From contig NZ_CP029190.1 in assembly GCF_008642295.1 (NCBI RefSeq), positions 4,075,501 to 4,139,500 of the forward strand: 64,000 nucleotides of DNA, written 5' to 3'. This document shows positions 53,748 through 63,911 of the stretch, in pieces. Made by a program: the position numbers and the translations under genes. Numbering within the stretch: position 1 is the stretch's first letter; every line of letters starts with the position of its first letter. Below the pieces are notes generated by a model. It was not told the DNA's origin. It did no database searches and saw only the letters and a program-made list of their open reading frames with translations. This DNA is from Streptomyces venezuelae (GTDB lineage: Bacteria > Actinomycetota > Actinomycetes > Streptomycetales > Streptomycetaceae).

Positions 53748-55571
53748 GTGAGCAGCAGCAGTCAGGCACAACCCGCCCCGCACCCCGGCGCACACCGGGC
53801 GCACGGGCGCGCGCTCCCCGAGGGGGAACAGCCGCCCGCCTCCCCGTACGAGCCCTATCTGGACGGCCTGTTCACGTACTGCCTTTCGGTGCTGTGCGAT
53901 CACGGGGCCGCCGTCGAGGTGCTGGCCGAGGTGCTGGCGGTGGCCGAGCGGTATCCCGGGCGATGTCCCGGCGAGGGCGAGCGGCGGGCCTGGCTGTACG
54001 CCCTGGCGCGCTGGTCCTGCCTGCGCAGGCTCGCGGAACAGCGGCGGGTGCGGCACGGCAGCAGGCCGGGCGGGCGCCGGGGCAGGCGGGGGGCGGCCGG
54101 CGGGGCGGCCGGTGGGGCGCGCGGGCCCGGGCGTGCGCCGGAGCATCAGGGGCGCACAGAGGCGCACAAGACGGCGGGCACGGCGGAAACGGCGGCCGGA
54201 GCCGGGACCGTCGCGGACGCAGCAGCCGTCGAAGCCGCCGAAGCCGCCCAGCAGCGGGCCGAACTCGCCCGGCTCGCCTGGCCCGAAGCCGCCGGTACCA
54301 CGCCCGAACAGCGGGAAGCGCTGGAACTGGCCGTCCGACACCGCCTGGGCGTCCCCGAACTCGCCGCCGTGCTCGGCACCGCCCCGGCCGCCGCCCGCGA
54401 GCTGCTCTCCGGTGCCGCCTGCGAGGTCGAGCGGACCCGCGCCGCCCTCGCCGTCGTCGAGACCGGCTGCTGCCCCGCCGTCGCCCGGCTCACCGGGGAC
54501 AGCCAGCTGCTGCTGTCCAGCACCCTCCGCACCGAGCTGGTCCGGCACGTGGACGACTGCCCGCGCTGCCGCCGGGTCGCCGAACGGGTCGGGGCCGGCG
54601 CGCCCTGGCCCGGCTCCGGCAGCACCCGCACCGCCGCGCTGCCCCTGGTCCCGGCACCCCGGCGGGCCGTCCACGCGGCGGCGCTCGGCGCCGCCCGCAC
54701 CGGCCGGTCCGCCGCCCCCCGCTTCACCCGGGGCGGGTTCCCGATGGACCCCAAGGACCGGGCGGCCCGCCGCGACCGGCTCCGCGCCCGGGCCGTCACC
54801 ACCACCGTGGTGGCCACCGTGGTCGCCGCGCCCGTGCTGGCCCTGTGGGCGGCCTACCGGGGCGACCCGGGTACCGGGGAGCCCACGGCCGGCCCGGGCA
54901 CCACCCGGATCTCGGCGAGCGATGCGGAGATCCCGGCCCGCGCGGACGGCCGTGGGCACACCGGGTACGAGAACGCCGGCAACGCGGCCCGGACCGGCAC
55001 CGAGCCGGGATTCCTGAGGGCGGACCGGAGCGCGGACGTGTCCGTCGAGGTGATCAGCACCGGCGCGCCCACCACCCCGCCGCAGCCGGGCGGCCCCGGC
55101 CGGATCGAGGTCGACGCGGTGTCCCGGGGCGCCACGACGTACCTCCGGCTCCGCGCCTCCGGCGGCGCCCCGGTGGACTGGCGGCTCTGGTCGGACGCGC
55201 CCTGGCTGCTGGTCAGCGAGCCCTCCGGCACCCTCGCGCCCGGAGAGTCGGTCACCCTGCGGATCACCGTGGACCAGGCCGGGCAGCCGGCCGGGCCCTG
55301 GCGGGCCCGGGTCGGCGTCGATCCGGGCGACGCGGTCATCGCCCTCCAGGGCCGGGGCCGTCCGGCCCCGCCGCCCTCGGGGCAGCCCACCCCGGCTCCG
55401 CAGCCGACTCCGGAGCCGACGCCCACCCCGACCCCGGAGCCGACACCCACGCCCACTCCGGAGCCCACGCCGACCCCGACCCCGACCCCGACGCCTACGC
55501 CGGAGCCCAGTCCGCACCCCTCCGAAGGAACGGTTTCCCCGTCCCCCCAGCCGTCACCGCCCGCCGGCTGA
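53748..55571 (+). CDS. Chimeric membrane protein: sigma-like region, ZAS-like motif, membrane helix, BACON domain
   Basis: A 607-residue protein. Residues 35-105 resemble ECF sigma region 2 ([34 protein letters not shown], then [15 protein letters not shown]). Residues 165-245 resemble region 4 ([48 protein letters not shown]). A His-x3-Cys-x2-Cys motif (H267VDDCPRC274) matches the zinc anti-sigma signature. One membrane helix lies at about 350-370. Outside, a BACON-like beta-sandwich (about 470-525; [31 protein letters not shown]) is followed by a Pro/Thr repeat tail from 546. GTG at 53748. It looks like a sigma-derived, membrane-tethered regulator; whether it still binds RNA polymerase is unknown. 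Confidence 0.78.
   Translation: MSSSSQAQPAPHPGAHRAHGRALPEGEQPPASPYEPYLDGLFTYCLSVLCDHGAAVEVLAEVLAVAERYPGRCPGEGERRAWLYALARWSCLRRLAEQRRVRHGSRPGGRRGRRGAAGGAAGGARGPGRAPEHQGRTEAHKTAGTAETAAGAGTVADAAAVEAAEAAQQRAELARLAWPEAAGTTPEQREALELAVRHRLGVPELAAVLGTAPAAARELLSGAACEVERTRAALAVVETGCCPAVARLTGDSQLLLSSTLRTELVRHVDDCPRCRRVAERVGAGAPWPGSGSTRTAALPLVPAPRRAVHAAALGAARTGRSAAPRFTRGGFPMDPKDRAARRDRLRARAVTTTVVATVVAAPVLALWAAYRGDPGTGEPTAGPGTTRISASDAEIPARADGRGHTGYENAGNAARTGTEPGFLRADRSADVSVEVISTGAPTTPPQPGGPGRIEVDAVSRGATTYLRLRASGGAPVDWRLWSDAPWLLVSEPSGTLAPGESVTLRITVDQAGQPAGPWRARVGVDPGDAVIALQGRGRPAPPPSGQPTPAPQPTPEPTPTPTPEPTPTPTPEPTPTPTPTPTPTPEPSPHPSEGTVSPSPQPSPPAG
55386..55518 (+). repeat. Pro/Thr-coding tandem repeat
   Basis: Repeated CCGACNCCN-type units encode alternating Thr-Pro with Glu-Pro interruptions at regular steps ([20 protein letters not shown] pattern), forming the C-terminal tail of the BACON protein. 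Copy number is likely variable. Confidence 0.85.
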
Positions 55572-56456
55572 CCCGGACGCGGTCCCAGTCGACCCGGACC
55601 CGGACCCGGCCGGCCCGGCCGGATGCGGAGGATCGGCCGGGTGCGGAGCCATCGGCAGCAGCGAGGCCAGCCGCGCCTCGCACAGCTCGACCAGCGCGTC
55701 GTACCCCGCCTTGCCCATCAGCTCGGTCAGCTCCGCCCGGTACGACACGTAGACCGGCTGCCCGGCGCCGTGCGCGGACGTGGCCGACGTACACCACCAG
55801 TGCAGATCGTGGCCGCCGGGACCCCAGCCGCGCCGGTCGTACTCGCCGATCGACACCTGGAGCACCCGGGTGTCGTCGGGCCGCTCGATCCACTCGTACG
55901 TCCGCCGGATCGGCAGCTGCCAGCACACGTCCGGCTTGGTCTCCAGCGGCTCCTTGCCCTCCCGCAGGGCCAGGATGTGCAGCGAGCAGCCGGCTCCGGC
56001 CGGGAACCCGGGCCGGTTCAGGAAGATGCACGCGCCCTTCCAGCGGCGGGTCTGCTTGTCGCCGTCCTCGTCGAGCTGGGTCCAGCCCGTCTCGCTGCCC
56101 ACGTCGTGGAACTCCCACAGCTCCGGAGTCAGCCGTGCCACGTGCTGCGCGACGCGCTTCTCGTCGTCCTCGTCGGAGAAGTGCGCACCGAGCGTGCAGC
56201 AGCCGTCCGAGGCCCGGCCGGCCTTGATGCCCTGGCAGCCGCTGCCGAAGATGCAGGTCCAGCGGGAGGTCAGCCAGGTCAGGTCACAGCGGAAGACCTG
56301 CTCCTCGTCGGCGGGGTCCGGGAACTCCACCCAGGCGCGGGGGAAGTCCAGGCCCTTCTCGTCGGCCGCCGCAGCGGCCGGCGAACCCGGCCCGGCAGCC
56401 TGCCCGGCGGTCTTGACGGGCTTCTTCTTCGTCTTGGCCTTCTTCGTATTTGGCAC
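55554..56456 (-). CDS. Cysteine-rich hypothetical protein
   Basis: A 300-residue protein of unknown function. A Lys/Ala-rich start ([13 protein letters not shown]) leads to a conserved core with clustered cysteines: [16 protein letters not shown] and DGCCTLG within about 35 residues, then GACIFLN, GAGCSLH, DVCWQLP, WWCTS and VELCEA. The spacing suggests a metal site such as zinc or iron-sulfur. The end is Pro/Gly/Ser-rich. Its 3' end overlaps the BACON gene by 18 bases on the opposite strand, and it is divergent from ppx. I cannot name the family. Confidence 0.72.
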   Translation of the reverse strand: MPNTKKAKTKKKPVKTAGQAAGPGSPAAAAADEKGLDFPRAWVEFPDPADEEQVFRCDLTWLTSRWTCIFGSGCQGIKAGRASDGCCTLGAHFSDEDDEKRVAQHVARLTPELWEFHDVGSETGWTQLDEDGDKQTRRWKGACIFLNRPGFPAGAGCSLHILALREGKEPLETKPDVCWQLPIRRTYEWIERPDDTRVLQVSIGEYDRRGWGPGGHDLHWWCTSATSAHGAGQPVYVSYRAELTELMGKAGYDALVELCEARLASLLPMAPHPADPPHPAGPAGSGSGSTGTASGSAGGR

Positions 56457-56518
56457 AAACCCAAGCCTAAGCGCCCCTTACGTCACCCATCCGCGTTCCT
56501 GCCAGTAGCGTTTCGCGT

Positions 56519-57472
56519 ATGAGACTCGGTGTCCTTGATGTGGGTTCGAATACGGTTCATCTGCTGGTCGTGGATGCGCACCCCGGTGCGCGCCCGCTGC
56601 CTGCGCACTCGCACAAGGTGGAACTGCGCCTCGCGCAGCTCCTCGACGACCGGGGCGCGGTGAGCCCGGAGGGCGTCGAGCGGCTGGTTTCGGTCATCAA
56701 GGACGCGGTGCAGGCGGCCGAGGACAAGGGCTGCGAGGAGGTCCTGCCGTTCGCGACCTCCGCGGTCCGGGAGGCCACCAACGCCGACGAGGTTCTGGAC
56801 CGGGTGAAGGCCGAGACCGCGGTCGACCTCCAGGTGCTCAGCGGGGAGGACGAGGCCCGGCTCACCTTCCTCGCCGCCCGCCGCTGGTTCGGCTGGTCCG
56901 CCGGGAAGCTGCTGATCCTCGACATCGGCGGGGGCTCCCTGGAGATCGCGAAGGGCCTGGACGAGGACCCGGACGTGGCCGTCTCACTGCCGCTGGGCGC
57001 GGGCCGGCTCACCGCGGGCTGGCTGCCCGGAGACCTGCCGGACCCGGCGGACGTGAAGGCGCTGCGCCGCCATGTGCGGGCGCAGATCGCGCGTACGGTC
57101 GGTGAGTTCAACCGGTTCGGGGCGCCCGACCGCGTGGTGGGGACCTCCAAGACCTTCAAGCAGCTGGCCCGGATCGCGGGTGCGGCCCGCTCGACCGAAG
57201 GCCTGTACGTGCAGCGCGGACTGACCCGCAAGGCGCTGGAGGAGTGGGTGCCGCGGCTGGCGCTGATGACGGCCGGGGAGCGGGTGGCCCTGCCGGGAGT
57301 GTCGGAGGGGCGGGCGGGACAGCTGCTGGCGGGCGCACTCGTCGCCGAGGGGGCCATGGACCTGTTCGGGGTGGACGAGCTGGACATCTGCCCCTGGGCC
57401 CTGCGCGAGGGCGTCATCCTGCGCCGTCTGGACCACCTGCCGGTGCCGAGCCCGGAGCCGGTCCACCCGTAG
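56519..57472 (+). CDS. Ppx/GppA-type phosphatase
   Basis: Actin-fold exopolyphosphatase/guanosine pentaphosphate phosphatase. A 317-residue protein with [18 protein letters not shown] (phosphate 1), [11 protein letters not shown], and [15 protein letters not shown] (phosphate 2). It is the short form without the C-terminal HD domain of the E. coli enzymes; mycobacteria and streptomycetes have two such proteins with different substrate preferences. It is divergent from the Cys-rich gene. Choice between polyphosphate and pppGpp is not decidable here. Confidence 0.9.
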   Translation: MRLGVLDVGSNTVHLLVVDAHPGARPLPAHSHKVELRLAQLLDDRGAVSPEGVERLVSVIKDAVQAAEDKGCEEVLPFATSAVREATNADEVLDRVKAETAVDLQVLSGEDEARLTFLAARRWFGWSAGKLLILDIGGGSLEIAKGLDEDPDVAVSLPLGAGRLTAGWLPGDLPDPADVKALRRHVRAQIARTVGEFNRFGAPDRVVGTSKTFKQLARIAGAARSTEGLYVQRGLTRKALEEWVPRLALMTAGERVALPGVSEGRAGQLLAGALVAEGAMDLFGVDELDICPWALREGVILRRLDHLPVPSPEPVHP

Positions 57473-57480
57473 GGGGTTCC

Positions 57481-57547
57481 CGGCGGACCCGGAGCCGGAC
57501 CTCCCGGACCCGGACCCGGACCCGGAGCGGGAGCGGGAGCCGGAGCG
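57481..57547. repeat. Hexanucleotide-like GC repeat after the Ppx/GppA gene
   Basis: Imperfect six-base units GACCCG and GAGCGG occur in series (for example three copies of GGACCC and then GAGCGG, GAGCGG, GAGCCG) between the two genes. Not coding; no hairpin of note because the strand is purine/pyrimidine biased rather than self-complementary. Confidence 0.5.
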
Positions 57548-57595
57548 GTGATCCCGGCCGCAGCCGGGCCGGGGCCGGACCCGTACCCTGTCCCC

Positions 57596-58432
57596 GTGGC
57601 AGAACCAGTCCGGATCCCCGACGCGAAGGTCGCGTTGTCCACCGCCTCGGTCTACCCCGAGTCCACGGCGACCGCCTTCGAGATCGCCGCGCGCCTCGGC
57701 TACGACGGCGTCGAGGTGATGGTCTGGACGGACCCGGTCAGCCAGGACATCGAGGCCCTGCGCCGGCTCTCCGAGATCCACCAGGTCCCGATCCTGGCCG
57801 TGCACGCCCCCTGCCTCCTGATCACCCAGCGCGTCTGGTCCACCGACCCGTGGACCAAACTGCAGCGGGCCCGGGCCGCCGCCGAGCGGCTCGGCGCGTC
57901 CACCGTGGTGGTCCATCCGCCGTTCCGCTGGCAGCGCCAGTACAGCCGCGACTTCGTGTCCGGCATCTGGCGGATGGCCGACGAGACGGACGTACGGTTC
58001 GCCGTCGAGAACATGTACCCGTGGCGCTACCGCGAGCGGGAGATGCTCGCGTACGCACCCGACTGGGACGTCACCAAGGACGACTACCGGCACTTCACGG
58101 TCGACCTCTCGCACACGGCCACCGCCCGCACCGACGCCACCGCGATGGTCGACCGGATGGGGGACCGGCTCGCCCACGTCCACCTCGCGGACGGCAACGG
58201 TTCCGCCAAGGACGAGCACCTGGTTCCCGGGCGGGGCACCCAGCCCTGCGCCGAGCTGCTGGAACGGCTGGCCCTGAACGGTTTCGACGGCCATGTGGTG
58301 ATCGAGGTCAACACGCGGCGGGCCATGTCCTCCGCCGAGCGCGAGGCGGACCTGGCCGAGGCCCTGGCCTTCACCCGGCTCCACCTGGCCAGCGCGGGCT
58401 CCGCCGCCCCGGACCGGGTCCCGCGCCCGTGA
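57596..58432 (+). CDS. Sugar phosphate isomerase/epimerase-like TIM-barrel protein
   Basis: A 278-residue xylose-isomerase-like (AP_endonuc_2) TIM-barrel. Likely metal and substrate residues lie in [52 protein letters not shown] and HVVIEVNTR, each at the end of a barrel strand. GTG at 57596 ([17 protein letters not shown]) is preferred to an earlier ATG because the sequence before it is Pro-rich and repeats the upstream spacer. The stop overlaps the TetR start by four bases. Substrate unknown; myo-inositol or hexulose isomerases are relatives. Confidence 0.85.
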   Translation: MAEPVRIPDAKVALSTASVYPESTATAFEIAARLGYDGVEVMVWTDPVSQDIEALRRLSEIHQVPILAVHAPCLLITQRVWSTDPWTKLQRARAAAERLGASTVVVHPPFRWQRQYSRDFVSGIWRMADETDVRFAVENMYPWRYREREMLAYAPDWDVTKDDYRHFTVDLSHTATARTDATAMVDRMGDRLAHVHLADGNGSAKDEHLVPGRGTQPCAELLERLALNGFDGHVVIEVNTRRAMSSAEREADLAEALAFTRLHLASAGSAAPDRVPRP

Positions 58433-59103
58433 CCGGCGTACCCGAGGGCCCGGACGCACCCGAGGGCCCGGACGTACCCAGGGAGCCGGACGTACCGAAG
58501 AGGCCGCGGCGCGGTCCCGGCCGCCCGCCCCGCGACGAGGCGGACGACGGCCCGAGCACCCAGGAGCGGATCCGGCTCGCCGCCCGCGAGGTGTTCGCCG
58601 AGCGCGGCTACGACAAGACCTCCGTCCGCGGGGTGGCCAAGGCGGCCGGCGTCGACCCGGCCCTGGTCCACCACTACTTCGGCACCAAGGACGACCTCTT
58701 CGCCGCCGCCATCGAGACGAGCATGGAGCCCGCCCTGTCCGTCCCGGCCATCCTGGCGGCCGGCCCCGACGGCATCGGCGAGCGGCTCGCCCGCTACTTC
58801 CTCGGCGTGTGGGAGAACCCGGTGACCCGGGCCCCGCTGCTGGCGGTCATCCGGTCCGCCCTCACCCACGAGGCGGCGGCGAAGGTGCTCCGCCGGCTGG
58901 TGCTGCGCCGGGTGCTGGAGCGGGTCGCGGCCGACCTCAACGTGCCCGACCCCACCTTCCGCGCCGAGCTCGCCGCCTCCCACATGGTGGGCATCGCGAT
59001 CCTGCGGTACGTACTCGAGGTCGAGCCCCTCGCCTCCGCCGACCCGGAGGCGATCGTGGCGCTGGTGGCCCCGACCCTCCAGCGGTACCTGACAGAGGAG
59101 TGA
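58429..59103 (+). CDS. TetR-family transcriptional regulator
   Basis: A 224-residue regulator. The first 40 residues are a Pro/Glu/Asp-rich repeat ([19 protein letters not shown]) and a basic patch; the helix-turn-helix lies at about 45-90 ([48 protein letters not shown]). The C-terminal ligand domain resembles TetR_C_17/33-type regulators ([27 protein letters not shown]). GTG at 58429 overlaps the isomerase stop (GTGA), so they are coupled. ilvD lies downstream after 206 bases, but a link is unproven. Confidence 0.9.
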   Translation: MTGVPEGPDAPEGPDVPREPDVPKRPRRGPGRPPRDEADDGPSTQERIRLAAREVFAERGYDKTSVRGVAKAAGVDPALVHHYFGTKDDLFAAAIETSMEPALSVPAILAAGPDGIGERLARYFLGVWENPVTRAPLLAVIRSALTHEAAAKVLRRLVLRRVLERVAADLNVPDPTFRAELAASHMVGIAILRYVLEVEPLASADPEAIVALVAPTLQRYLTEE

Positions 59104-59249
59104 GGGGGCCGGGAGCGGCCCGGACCTCCGGCGGGGACGGCGGACGTGGGCCGCAGCGGCTCGGTGACCGCTGACTGAGCCCGGTGTCCCGCCATCCGGA
59201 CACCGCGTCCGCATCCTGAAGCCGGAGGCGTAATCTCGTAAGCAGCCAA

Positions 59250-59264
59250 TGCAGAGTCACTGCA
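59250..59264. promoter_or_regulatory. Inverted repeat upstream of ilvD
   Basis: TGCAG-AGTCA-CTGCA, 46 bases before the ilvD start at 59310. It could be an operator for the adjacent TetR regulator or an RNA hairpin in the ilvD leader. No leader peptide rich in branched-chain codons was seen in the 206-bp gap. Confidence 0.35.
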
Positions 59265-59309
59265 GGCAGCGCATTCTGCTCGTATTCCGCTCTATGGGGA
59301 GTGAACCCG

Positions 59310-61160
59310 ATGCCCGAGCTGAGGTCCCGCACCGTCACCCACGGCCGCAACATGGCGGGCGCACGTGCCCTGATGCGCGCATCGGGCGTAGCGAGCGAGG
59401 ACATCGGGAAGCCGATCATCGCGGTCGCCAACTCCTTCACCGAGTTCGTCCCCGGGCACACCCACCTGGCCCCGGTCGGCCGGATCGTCTCCGACGCCAT
59501 CCGGGCCGCGGGCGCCATCCCCCGCGAGTTCAACACCATCGCCGTCGACGACGGCATCGCGATGGGCCACGCGGGCATGCTCTACTCGCTGCCGTCCCGC
59601 GACCTGATCGCGGACAGCGTGGAGTACATGGTGGAGGCGCACTGTGCCGACGCGCTGATCTGCATCTCCAACTGCGACAAGATCACCCCGGGCATGCTGA
59701 TGGCCGCGATGCGCCTCAACATCCCGGTGGTCTTCGTCTCCGGCGGCCCGATGGAGGCCGGCCAGGCCACCCTCGTCGACGGCACGGTCCGCAAGCTCGA
59801 CCTGGTCAACGCCATCGTCGACGCCGTCAACGAGAACGTCTCCGACGAGGACATCCTGCGTATCGAGGAGAACGCCTGTCCGACCTGTGGCTCCTGTTCC
59901 GGCATGTTCACCGCCAACTCGATGAACTGCCTGGCCGAGGCCATCGGCCTGGCCCTGCCCGGCAACGGCTCGGTCCTCGCCACCCACACCGCCCGCCGCG
60001 CCCTGTACGAGAACGCCGGCCGTACGGTCGTGGAGATCACCAAGCGGTACTACGAGCAGGACGACGAGTCCGTCCTGCCCCGCAACATCGCCACCCGCCA
60101 GGCCTTCGAGAACGCCATGGCCCTGGACATCGCGATGGGCGGCTCGACCAACACGATCCTGCACCTGCTGGCCGCGGCCCAGGAAGCCGGTCTGGACTAC
60201 GACCTCAAGGACATCGACGAGGTCTCGCGCCGCGTCCCGTGCCTGGCCAAGGTCGCGCCGAACGTCGCGCCCGGCGGCACGTACTACATGGAGGACGTGC
60301 ACCGCGCCGGCGGCATCCCCGCCATCCTCGGCGAGCTGCACCGCGGCGGCCTGCTCAACAAGGACGTCACCACGGTCCACTCGGACAACCTGGAGGACTG
60401 GCTGGCGCAGTGGGACGCCCGCTCCGGCAGCGCCTCCGAGGAGGCCATGGAGCTGTGGCACGCGGCCCCCGGCTGCAAGCGTTCCGCGACCGCCTTCTCC
60501 CAGTCCGAGCGCTGGGACACCCTCGACCTCGACGCCGAGGGCGGCTGCATCCGCTCCGTCGAGCACGCCTACTCCAAGGACGGCGGCCTCGCGGTCCTGC
60601 GCGGCAACCTCGCCGAGGACGGCTGTGTGGTGAAGACCGCCGGCGTGGACGAGTCGATCTGGACCTTCGAGGGCCCGGCCGTCGTCTGCGAGTCCCAGGA
60701 CGAGGCCGTCGAGAAGATCCTCTCCAAGCAGATCACGGCGGGCGACGTGGTCGTCATCCGCTACGAGGGCCCCAAGGGCGGCCCCGGCATGCAGGAGATG
60801 CTCTACCCGACGTCCTTCCTCAAGGGCCGCGGCCTCGGCAAGACCTGCGCGCTGGTGACGGACGGCCGGTTCTCCGGCGGTACCTCGGGCCTGTCCATCG
60901 GCCACGCCTCCCCGGAGGCTGCCTCGGGCGGCACGATCGCGCTGGTCGAGAGCGGCGACCGGATCCGCATCGACATCCCGAACCGCTCCATCGAGCTGCT
61001 CGTCGACGAGGCGACCCTGGCGGCGCGCCGGGAGGCGCTGGGCGGCGTGTATGCGCCGAAGGACCGCGTGCGCACGGTCTCGGCGGCCCTGCGCGCCTAC
61101 GCCGCGATGGCGACCAGCGCCGACAAGGGAGCGGTCCGCGACGTGAGCCGCCTTTCCTGA
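59310..61160 (+). CDS. ilvD: Dihydroxy-acid dehydratase
   Basis: Dehydrates dihydroxy-isovalerate and dihydroxy-methylvalerate for valine, leucine and isoleucine synthesis. The 616-residue protein has the iron-sulfur cysteines in [10 protein letters not shown] and [13 protein letters not shown], the [12 protein letters not shown] block, and the C-terminal [26 protein letters not shown] at 59310 ([21 protein letters not shown]) is chosen because GGGGAG lies 8-14 bases upstream and matches the family start; the GTG at 59301 overlaps that site. About 60 residues longer than mesophilic [4Fe-4S] short types. Confidence 0.96.
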   Translation: MPELRSRTVTHGRNMAGARALMRASGVASEDIGKPIIAVANSFTEFVPGHTHLAPVGRIVSDAIRAAGAIPREFNTIAVDDGIAMGHAGMLYSLPSRDLIADSVEYMVEAHCADALICISNCDKITPGMLMAAMRLNIPVVFVSGGPMEAGQATLVDGTVRKLDLVNAIVDAVNENVSDEDILRIEENACPTCGSCSGMFTANSMNCLAEAIGLALPGNGSVLATHTARRALYENAGRTVVEITKRYYEQDDESVLPRNIATRQAFENAMALDIAMGGSTNTILHLLAAAQEAGLDYDLKDIDEVSRRVPCLAKVAPNVAPGGTYYMEDVHRAGGIPAILGELHRGGLLNKDVTTVHSDNLEDWLAQWDARSGSASEEAMELWHAAPGCKRSATAFSQSERWDTLDLDAEGGCIRSVEHAYSKDGGLAVLRGNLAEDGCVVKTAGVDESIWTFEGPAVVCESQDEAVEKILSKQITAGDVVVIRYEGPKGGPGMQEMLYPTSFLKGRGLGKTCALVTDGRFSGGTSGLSIGHASPEAASGGTIALVESGDRIRIDIPNRSIELLVDEATLAARREALGGVYAPKDRVRTVSAALRAYAAMATSADKGAVRDVSRLS

Positions 61161-61188
61161 CGCCGGGCGCCCCACTCGTACGTACGCC

Positions 61189-61221
61189 GCGGCCCCGCCC
61201 GATCCCTTCGGGCGGGGCCGC
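61189..61221. terminator. Terminator between ilvD and the kinase gene
   Basis: Perfect 13-bp arms GCGGCCCCGCCCG (61189-61201) and CGGGCGGGGCCGC (61209-61221), loop ATCCCTT. It lies between two convergent stops (61160 and 61245). Confidence 0.85.
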
Positions 61222-61244
61222 AGTGTTGTGCGTAGTGCGTTGCG

Positions 61245-63431
61245 CTACCAGCCGGCCGGGTCCGCGCCGGGCACGGCGAACACGGAGCCGTCGGGGGCGG
61301 TGGCGAAGACCCGGCCCCCGGCGACGACCGGCGCGGGCCGGGTGCCGGCGTAGGTGTTCCGGCCGGTGCCCATCCGCGGGTCGGTCTGCCCGGCCGGGCG
61401 TCCGGTGGCCGCGTCCACGGCCAGCAGCCGGCCGTCCGCCGCGCTCAGATGCACCCGGCCGTCCGCGAACACCGGCCGGGACGCCACGCTCAGCCCCGTC
61501 TCCAGCCGCCACTTCTCGCCCTGCCCGCCGAGGGCCACCAGGGTTCCCGAGGTCCCGAACAGGTACACCGCCCGGTCCGTGCCGACGGCGGCCTGCGCCT
61601 GGACCAGCGGGGCCGTCAGCGGGATCTCCCGGACCGCCCGGGTGCGCAGGTCGATCCGGAGGACGGAACGGGTCGAGCTGCGGACGTCGGTCACCGGCAG
61701 GTACAGCCCGCCCCCGGCCACACCGGCCGGGCCGGCCGACCCCGGGGCGGTGAGCTGCCACAGCACCCTCCCGTCGGCCGGGTCGACCGCCGAGACCCGG
61801 GTCGAGGTGCCGTCGGGGCCGGGCGTGGCCACGTACACACCGGTCCGTGCCGGGTCCGGGCTGTCCTGGTCCGGGCTGTCCTGGTCCGGGCCGGTCCACC
61901 ACAGGGAGCCCACCCCGGCCACCCGCTTGGTCCACCGGGCGGCGCCGGTGGCCGCGTCCAGCGCGGTGACCGATCCGTCCACGGCCGCGATCAGCACCTG
62001 CGCCCCGGCTGGCACCACCTTCGCGCCCCCGGGCAGCTCCTTCCGCCAGCGCTGTCCGCCGGTCGCCGGGTCCAGGGCCTGGAGGAGTCCGCTGCCGTCG
62101 GCGACCGCGAGGACCAGCCCGCCGGCGTACTGCGGGGCGGTGTGCTGCGCGGTGCTCCCCGGCTTCCCGGCGGCGGCCACGGTCCACCGCTTCGAGCCGT
62201 CCGCCGGGTCCACCCGGGCCGCGGCCACCCCCAGCCCCGAGCAGTACAGGGCGCCGTCCGACCAGGAGCAGGCCGGTGCCTGGTTCGCGGCCTGCTGCGG
62301 GCCCAGCTGTGCCGTCCACGGCGGGAACGTCTTCGGGCCGGGGCGCTCCCCGGCCGTCGTCACGGTGCCGGCCGGTTCGCCGGCCGTACGGAACTGGAGG
62401 TAGCCGCCGACCGCACCGCCGGTGAGCAGCAGCCCCGCCGTCACCGCGAGGGCGACGGCGGTCCGCCGCCGCAGCCGGAGCCCGCCCGGCGAAGGCGCGC
62501 CCGGCTCCCCGGCCGCCTCCGCCGCAGCCGCCGGGATCCGCCGGTGGGTGACCTCCTCCTCGGCGACGGCCGGCCGGCGCGGCTGCGGGATGAAGGCCCG
62601 GGTGTCCTCGGAGGTCGGGTACGCCGCCGCGCGCAGGGCGACGATCAGCTCGTCGGCGGACGGCCGCTCGGCCGGATCCTTGGCGAGGCAGCGCCCGACG
62701 ATCACCGCGAGCTCGGCCGGCAGCCCGGTCAGATCGGGCTCGCTGTGCACCACCTGGTACGCGACGATGTACGGGCTGTCGGAGTCGAACGGCCCGCGCC
62801 CGGTGGCCGCGTGCACCAGCACCGCACCCATCGCGAACACGTCCGCCGCCGGCCCGACCTCCCGGGGCCGCTGGAACTGCTCGGGTGCCATGAACGGCGG
62901 GGTCCCGATCAGCTTCCCGGTTTCGGTCCGCAGATCGCTGTCGTACGGCCGGGAGATCCCGAAGTCGATCACCTTCGCGCCGTCCGCGGCCATCAGGACG
63001 TTGCTGGGCTTCAGGTCCCGGTGCACCACCCCGGCCCGGTGGATGTCGCGCAGTGCCTCCGCCAGTCCCGCGCCGAGCCGGGCCAGCTCGGGCCCCGCCA
63101 GCAGCCGCTCCCGCACCCGCTCGGCGAGCGTCGGCGCGTCGATGAACAGGGTGGCCATCCAGGGCCGCTCGGCATCGGGGTCGGCATCCACGACCGGGGC
63201 GGTGAAGGCGCCGCTGACCCGCCGCGCGGCGGCGATCTCCTGCCGGAACCGGGCCCGGAACTCGGGATCCACCGCATGCTCGGCGTGGACGACCTTGACG
63301 GCGAGTTTCAGACCGGAGGCGGAGGCGGCCAGATGGACGACGCCCATGCCGCCGGAACCGAGCACGGATTCCAGCCGGTACTGGCCGGCGTACTCGGGAA
63401 ATCCGGCCTGCTCCGCCCGCAACGACTGCAT
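61245..63431 (-). CDS. Serine/threonine kinase with extracellular PQQ-like beta-propeller
   Basis: A 728-residue Hanks-type kinase. The kinase domain (about 18-270) has the Gly loop GSGGMGVVH, Lys46, the catalytic HRDLKPSN with Asp139, and DFGIS with Asp157. A 50-residue linker leads to one membrane helix (about 324-345). The outside part is a PQQ-like propeller with repeated motifs such as VAAARVDPADGSKRW, LLQALDPATGGQRWRKEL, VTALDAATGAARWTKRV and VSAVDPADGRVLWQL. This AfsK/PkwA-like plan suggests a ligand-sensing kinase, not a PASTA-type one. ATG at 63431. It is divergent from an SH3b gene. Confidence 0.92.
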   Translation of the reverse strand: MQSLRAEQAGFPEYAGQYRLESVLGSGGMGVVHLAASASGLKLAVKVVHAEHAVDPEFRARFRQEIAAARRVSGAFTAPVVDADPDAERPWMATLFIDAPTLAERVRERLLAGPELARLGAGLAEALRDIHRAGVVHRDLKPSNVLMAADGAKVIDFGISRPYDSDLRTETGKLIGTPPFMAPEQFQRPREVGPAADVFAMGAVLVHAATGRGPFDSDSPYIVAYQVVHSEPDLTGLPAELAVIVGRCLAKDPAERPSADELIVALRAAAYPTSEDTRAFIPQPRRPAVAEEEVTHRRIPAAAAEAAGEPGAPSPGGLRLRRRTAVALAVTAGLLLTGGAVGGYLQFRTAGEPAGTVTTAGERPGPKTFPPWTAQLGPQQAANQAPACSWSDGALYCSGLGVAAARVDPADGSKRWTVAAAGKPGSTAQHTAPQYAGGLVLAVADGSGLLQALDPATGGQRWRKELPGGAKVVPAGAQVLIAAVDGSVTALDAATGAARWTKRVAGVGSLWWTGPDQDSPDQDSPDPARTGVYVATPGPDGTSTRVSAVDPADGRVLWQLTAPGSAGPAGVAGGGLYLPVTDVRSSTRSVLRIDLRTRAVREIPLTAPLVQAQAAVGTDRAVYLFGTSGTLVALGGQGEKWRLETGLSVASRPVFADGRVHLSAADGRLLAVDAATGRPAGQTDPRMGTGRNTYAGTRPAPVVAGGRVFATAPDGSVFAVPGADPAGW
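61855..61890 (-). repeat. 15-bp tandem repeat in the kinase propeller
   Basis: TCCGGGCTGTCCTGG occurs twice and then in part (61855-61890), encoding repeated Asp-Gln-Asp-Ser-Pro in a surface loop between propeller blades. In frame, so copy-number change would not break the gene. Confidence 0.7.
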
Positions 63432-63536
63432 GGCCCACCACCCCCGCGGGAGCCTAGTCGATGGGCCGTACGATTCCGCGGCAGCCTGCTACCCTGCGCG
63501 AGTTGCCGAGCGGAACGCTCAACGGGGGAGATGTAC

Positions 63537-63878
63537 ATGTCGGTTGAGAACGAGCTGAACCAGGGCGAAAGCCAGGCCGAAGCCCAGGCCGAAGTCCTGG
63601 CCGAAACCAGTGCAGCTTCGGGCGGCGGTTACCCGTCGTTTCCGGTCGCGCCCGGCTACCGGGTGAACGTCCGCAGCGGACCCGGCACCAACTACTCGGT
63701 GGTCCGGGTGCTGCCGTACGGCGCCTGGGTGACGATCAACTGCCAGACCCCCGGAACGAGGGTCTCCGGCCCGTACGGCACCTCCAACATCTGGGACTGC
63801 GTGGGCAACGGCGAGTTCGTCTCCGATGCGTACGTGAAGACCGGCGCCGACGGGTACGTCACCAGCCGCTGCGGCTGA
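63537..63878 (+). CDS. SH3b-domain protein without a visible signal peptide
   Basis: A 113-residue protein. The first 30 residues are acidic and Gln/Ala/Glu-rich (QGESQAEAQAEVLAETSAAS), with no hydrophobic segment. The SH3b domain follows (PGYRVNVRSGPGTNYSVVRVLPYGAWVTINCQTPG, then WDCVGNGEFVSDAYVKTGADGYVTSRCG) with Cys residues that look disulfide-like. ATG at 63537 has GGGGGAG six bases upstream. SH3b domains usually act at the cell wall, so export without a Sec signal would have to be non-classical, or the real start is missed. It is divergent from the kinase gene (105-bp gap). Confidence 0.75.
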   Translation: MSVENELNQGESQAEAQAEVLAETSAASGGGYPSFPVAPGYRVNVRSGPGTNYSVVRVLPYGAWVTINCQTPGTRVSGPYGTSNIWDCVGNGEFVSDAYVKTGADGYVTSRCG

Positions 63879-63911
63879 CCCGCCGACGCCCGGCGGGCGA
63901 TAATCGGCTGT

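Noticed and set aside
55386..55518. CRISPR-like or mobile repeat
   Set aside because: The repeats are codon-phased Pro/Thr units at the end of a protein.
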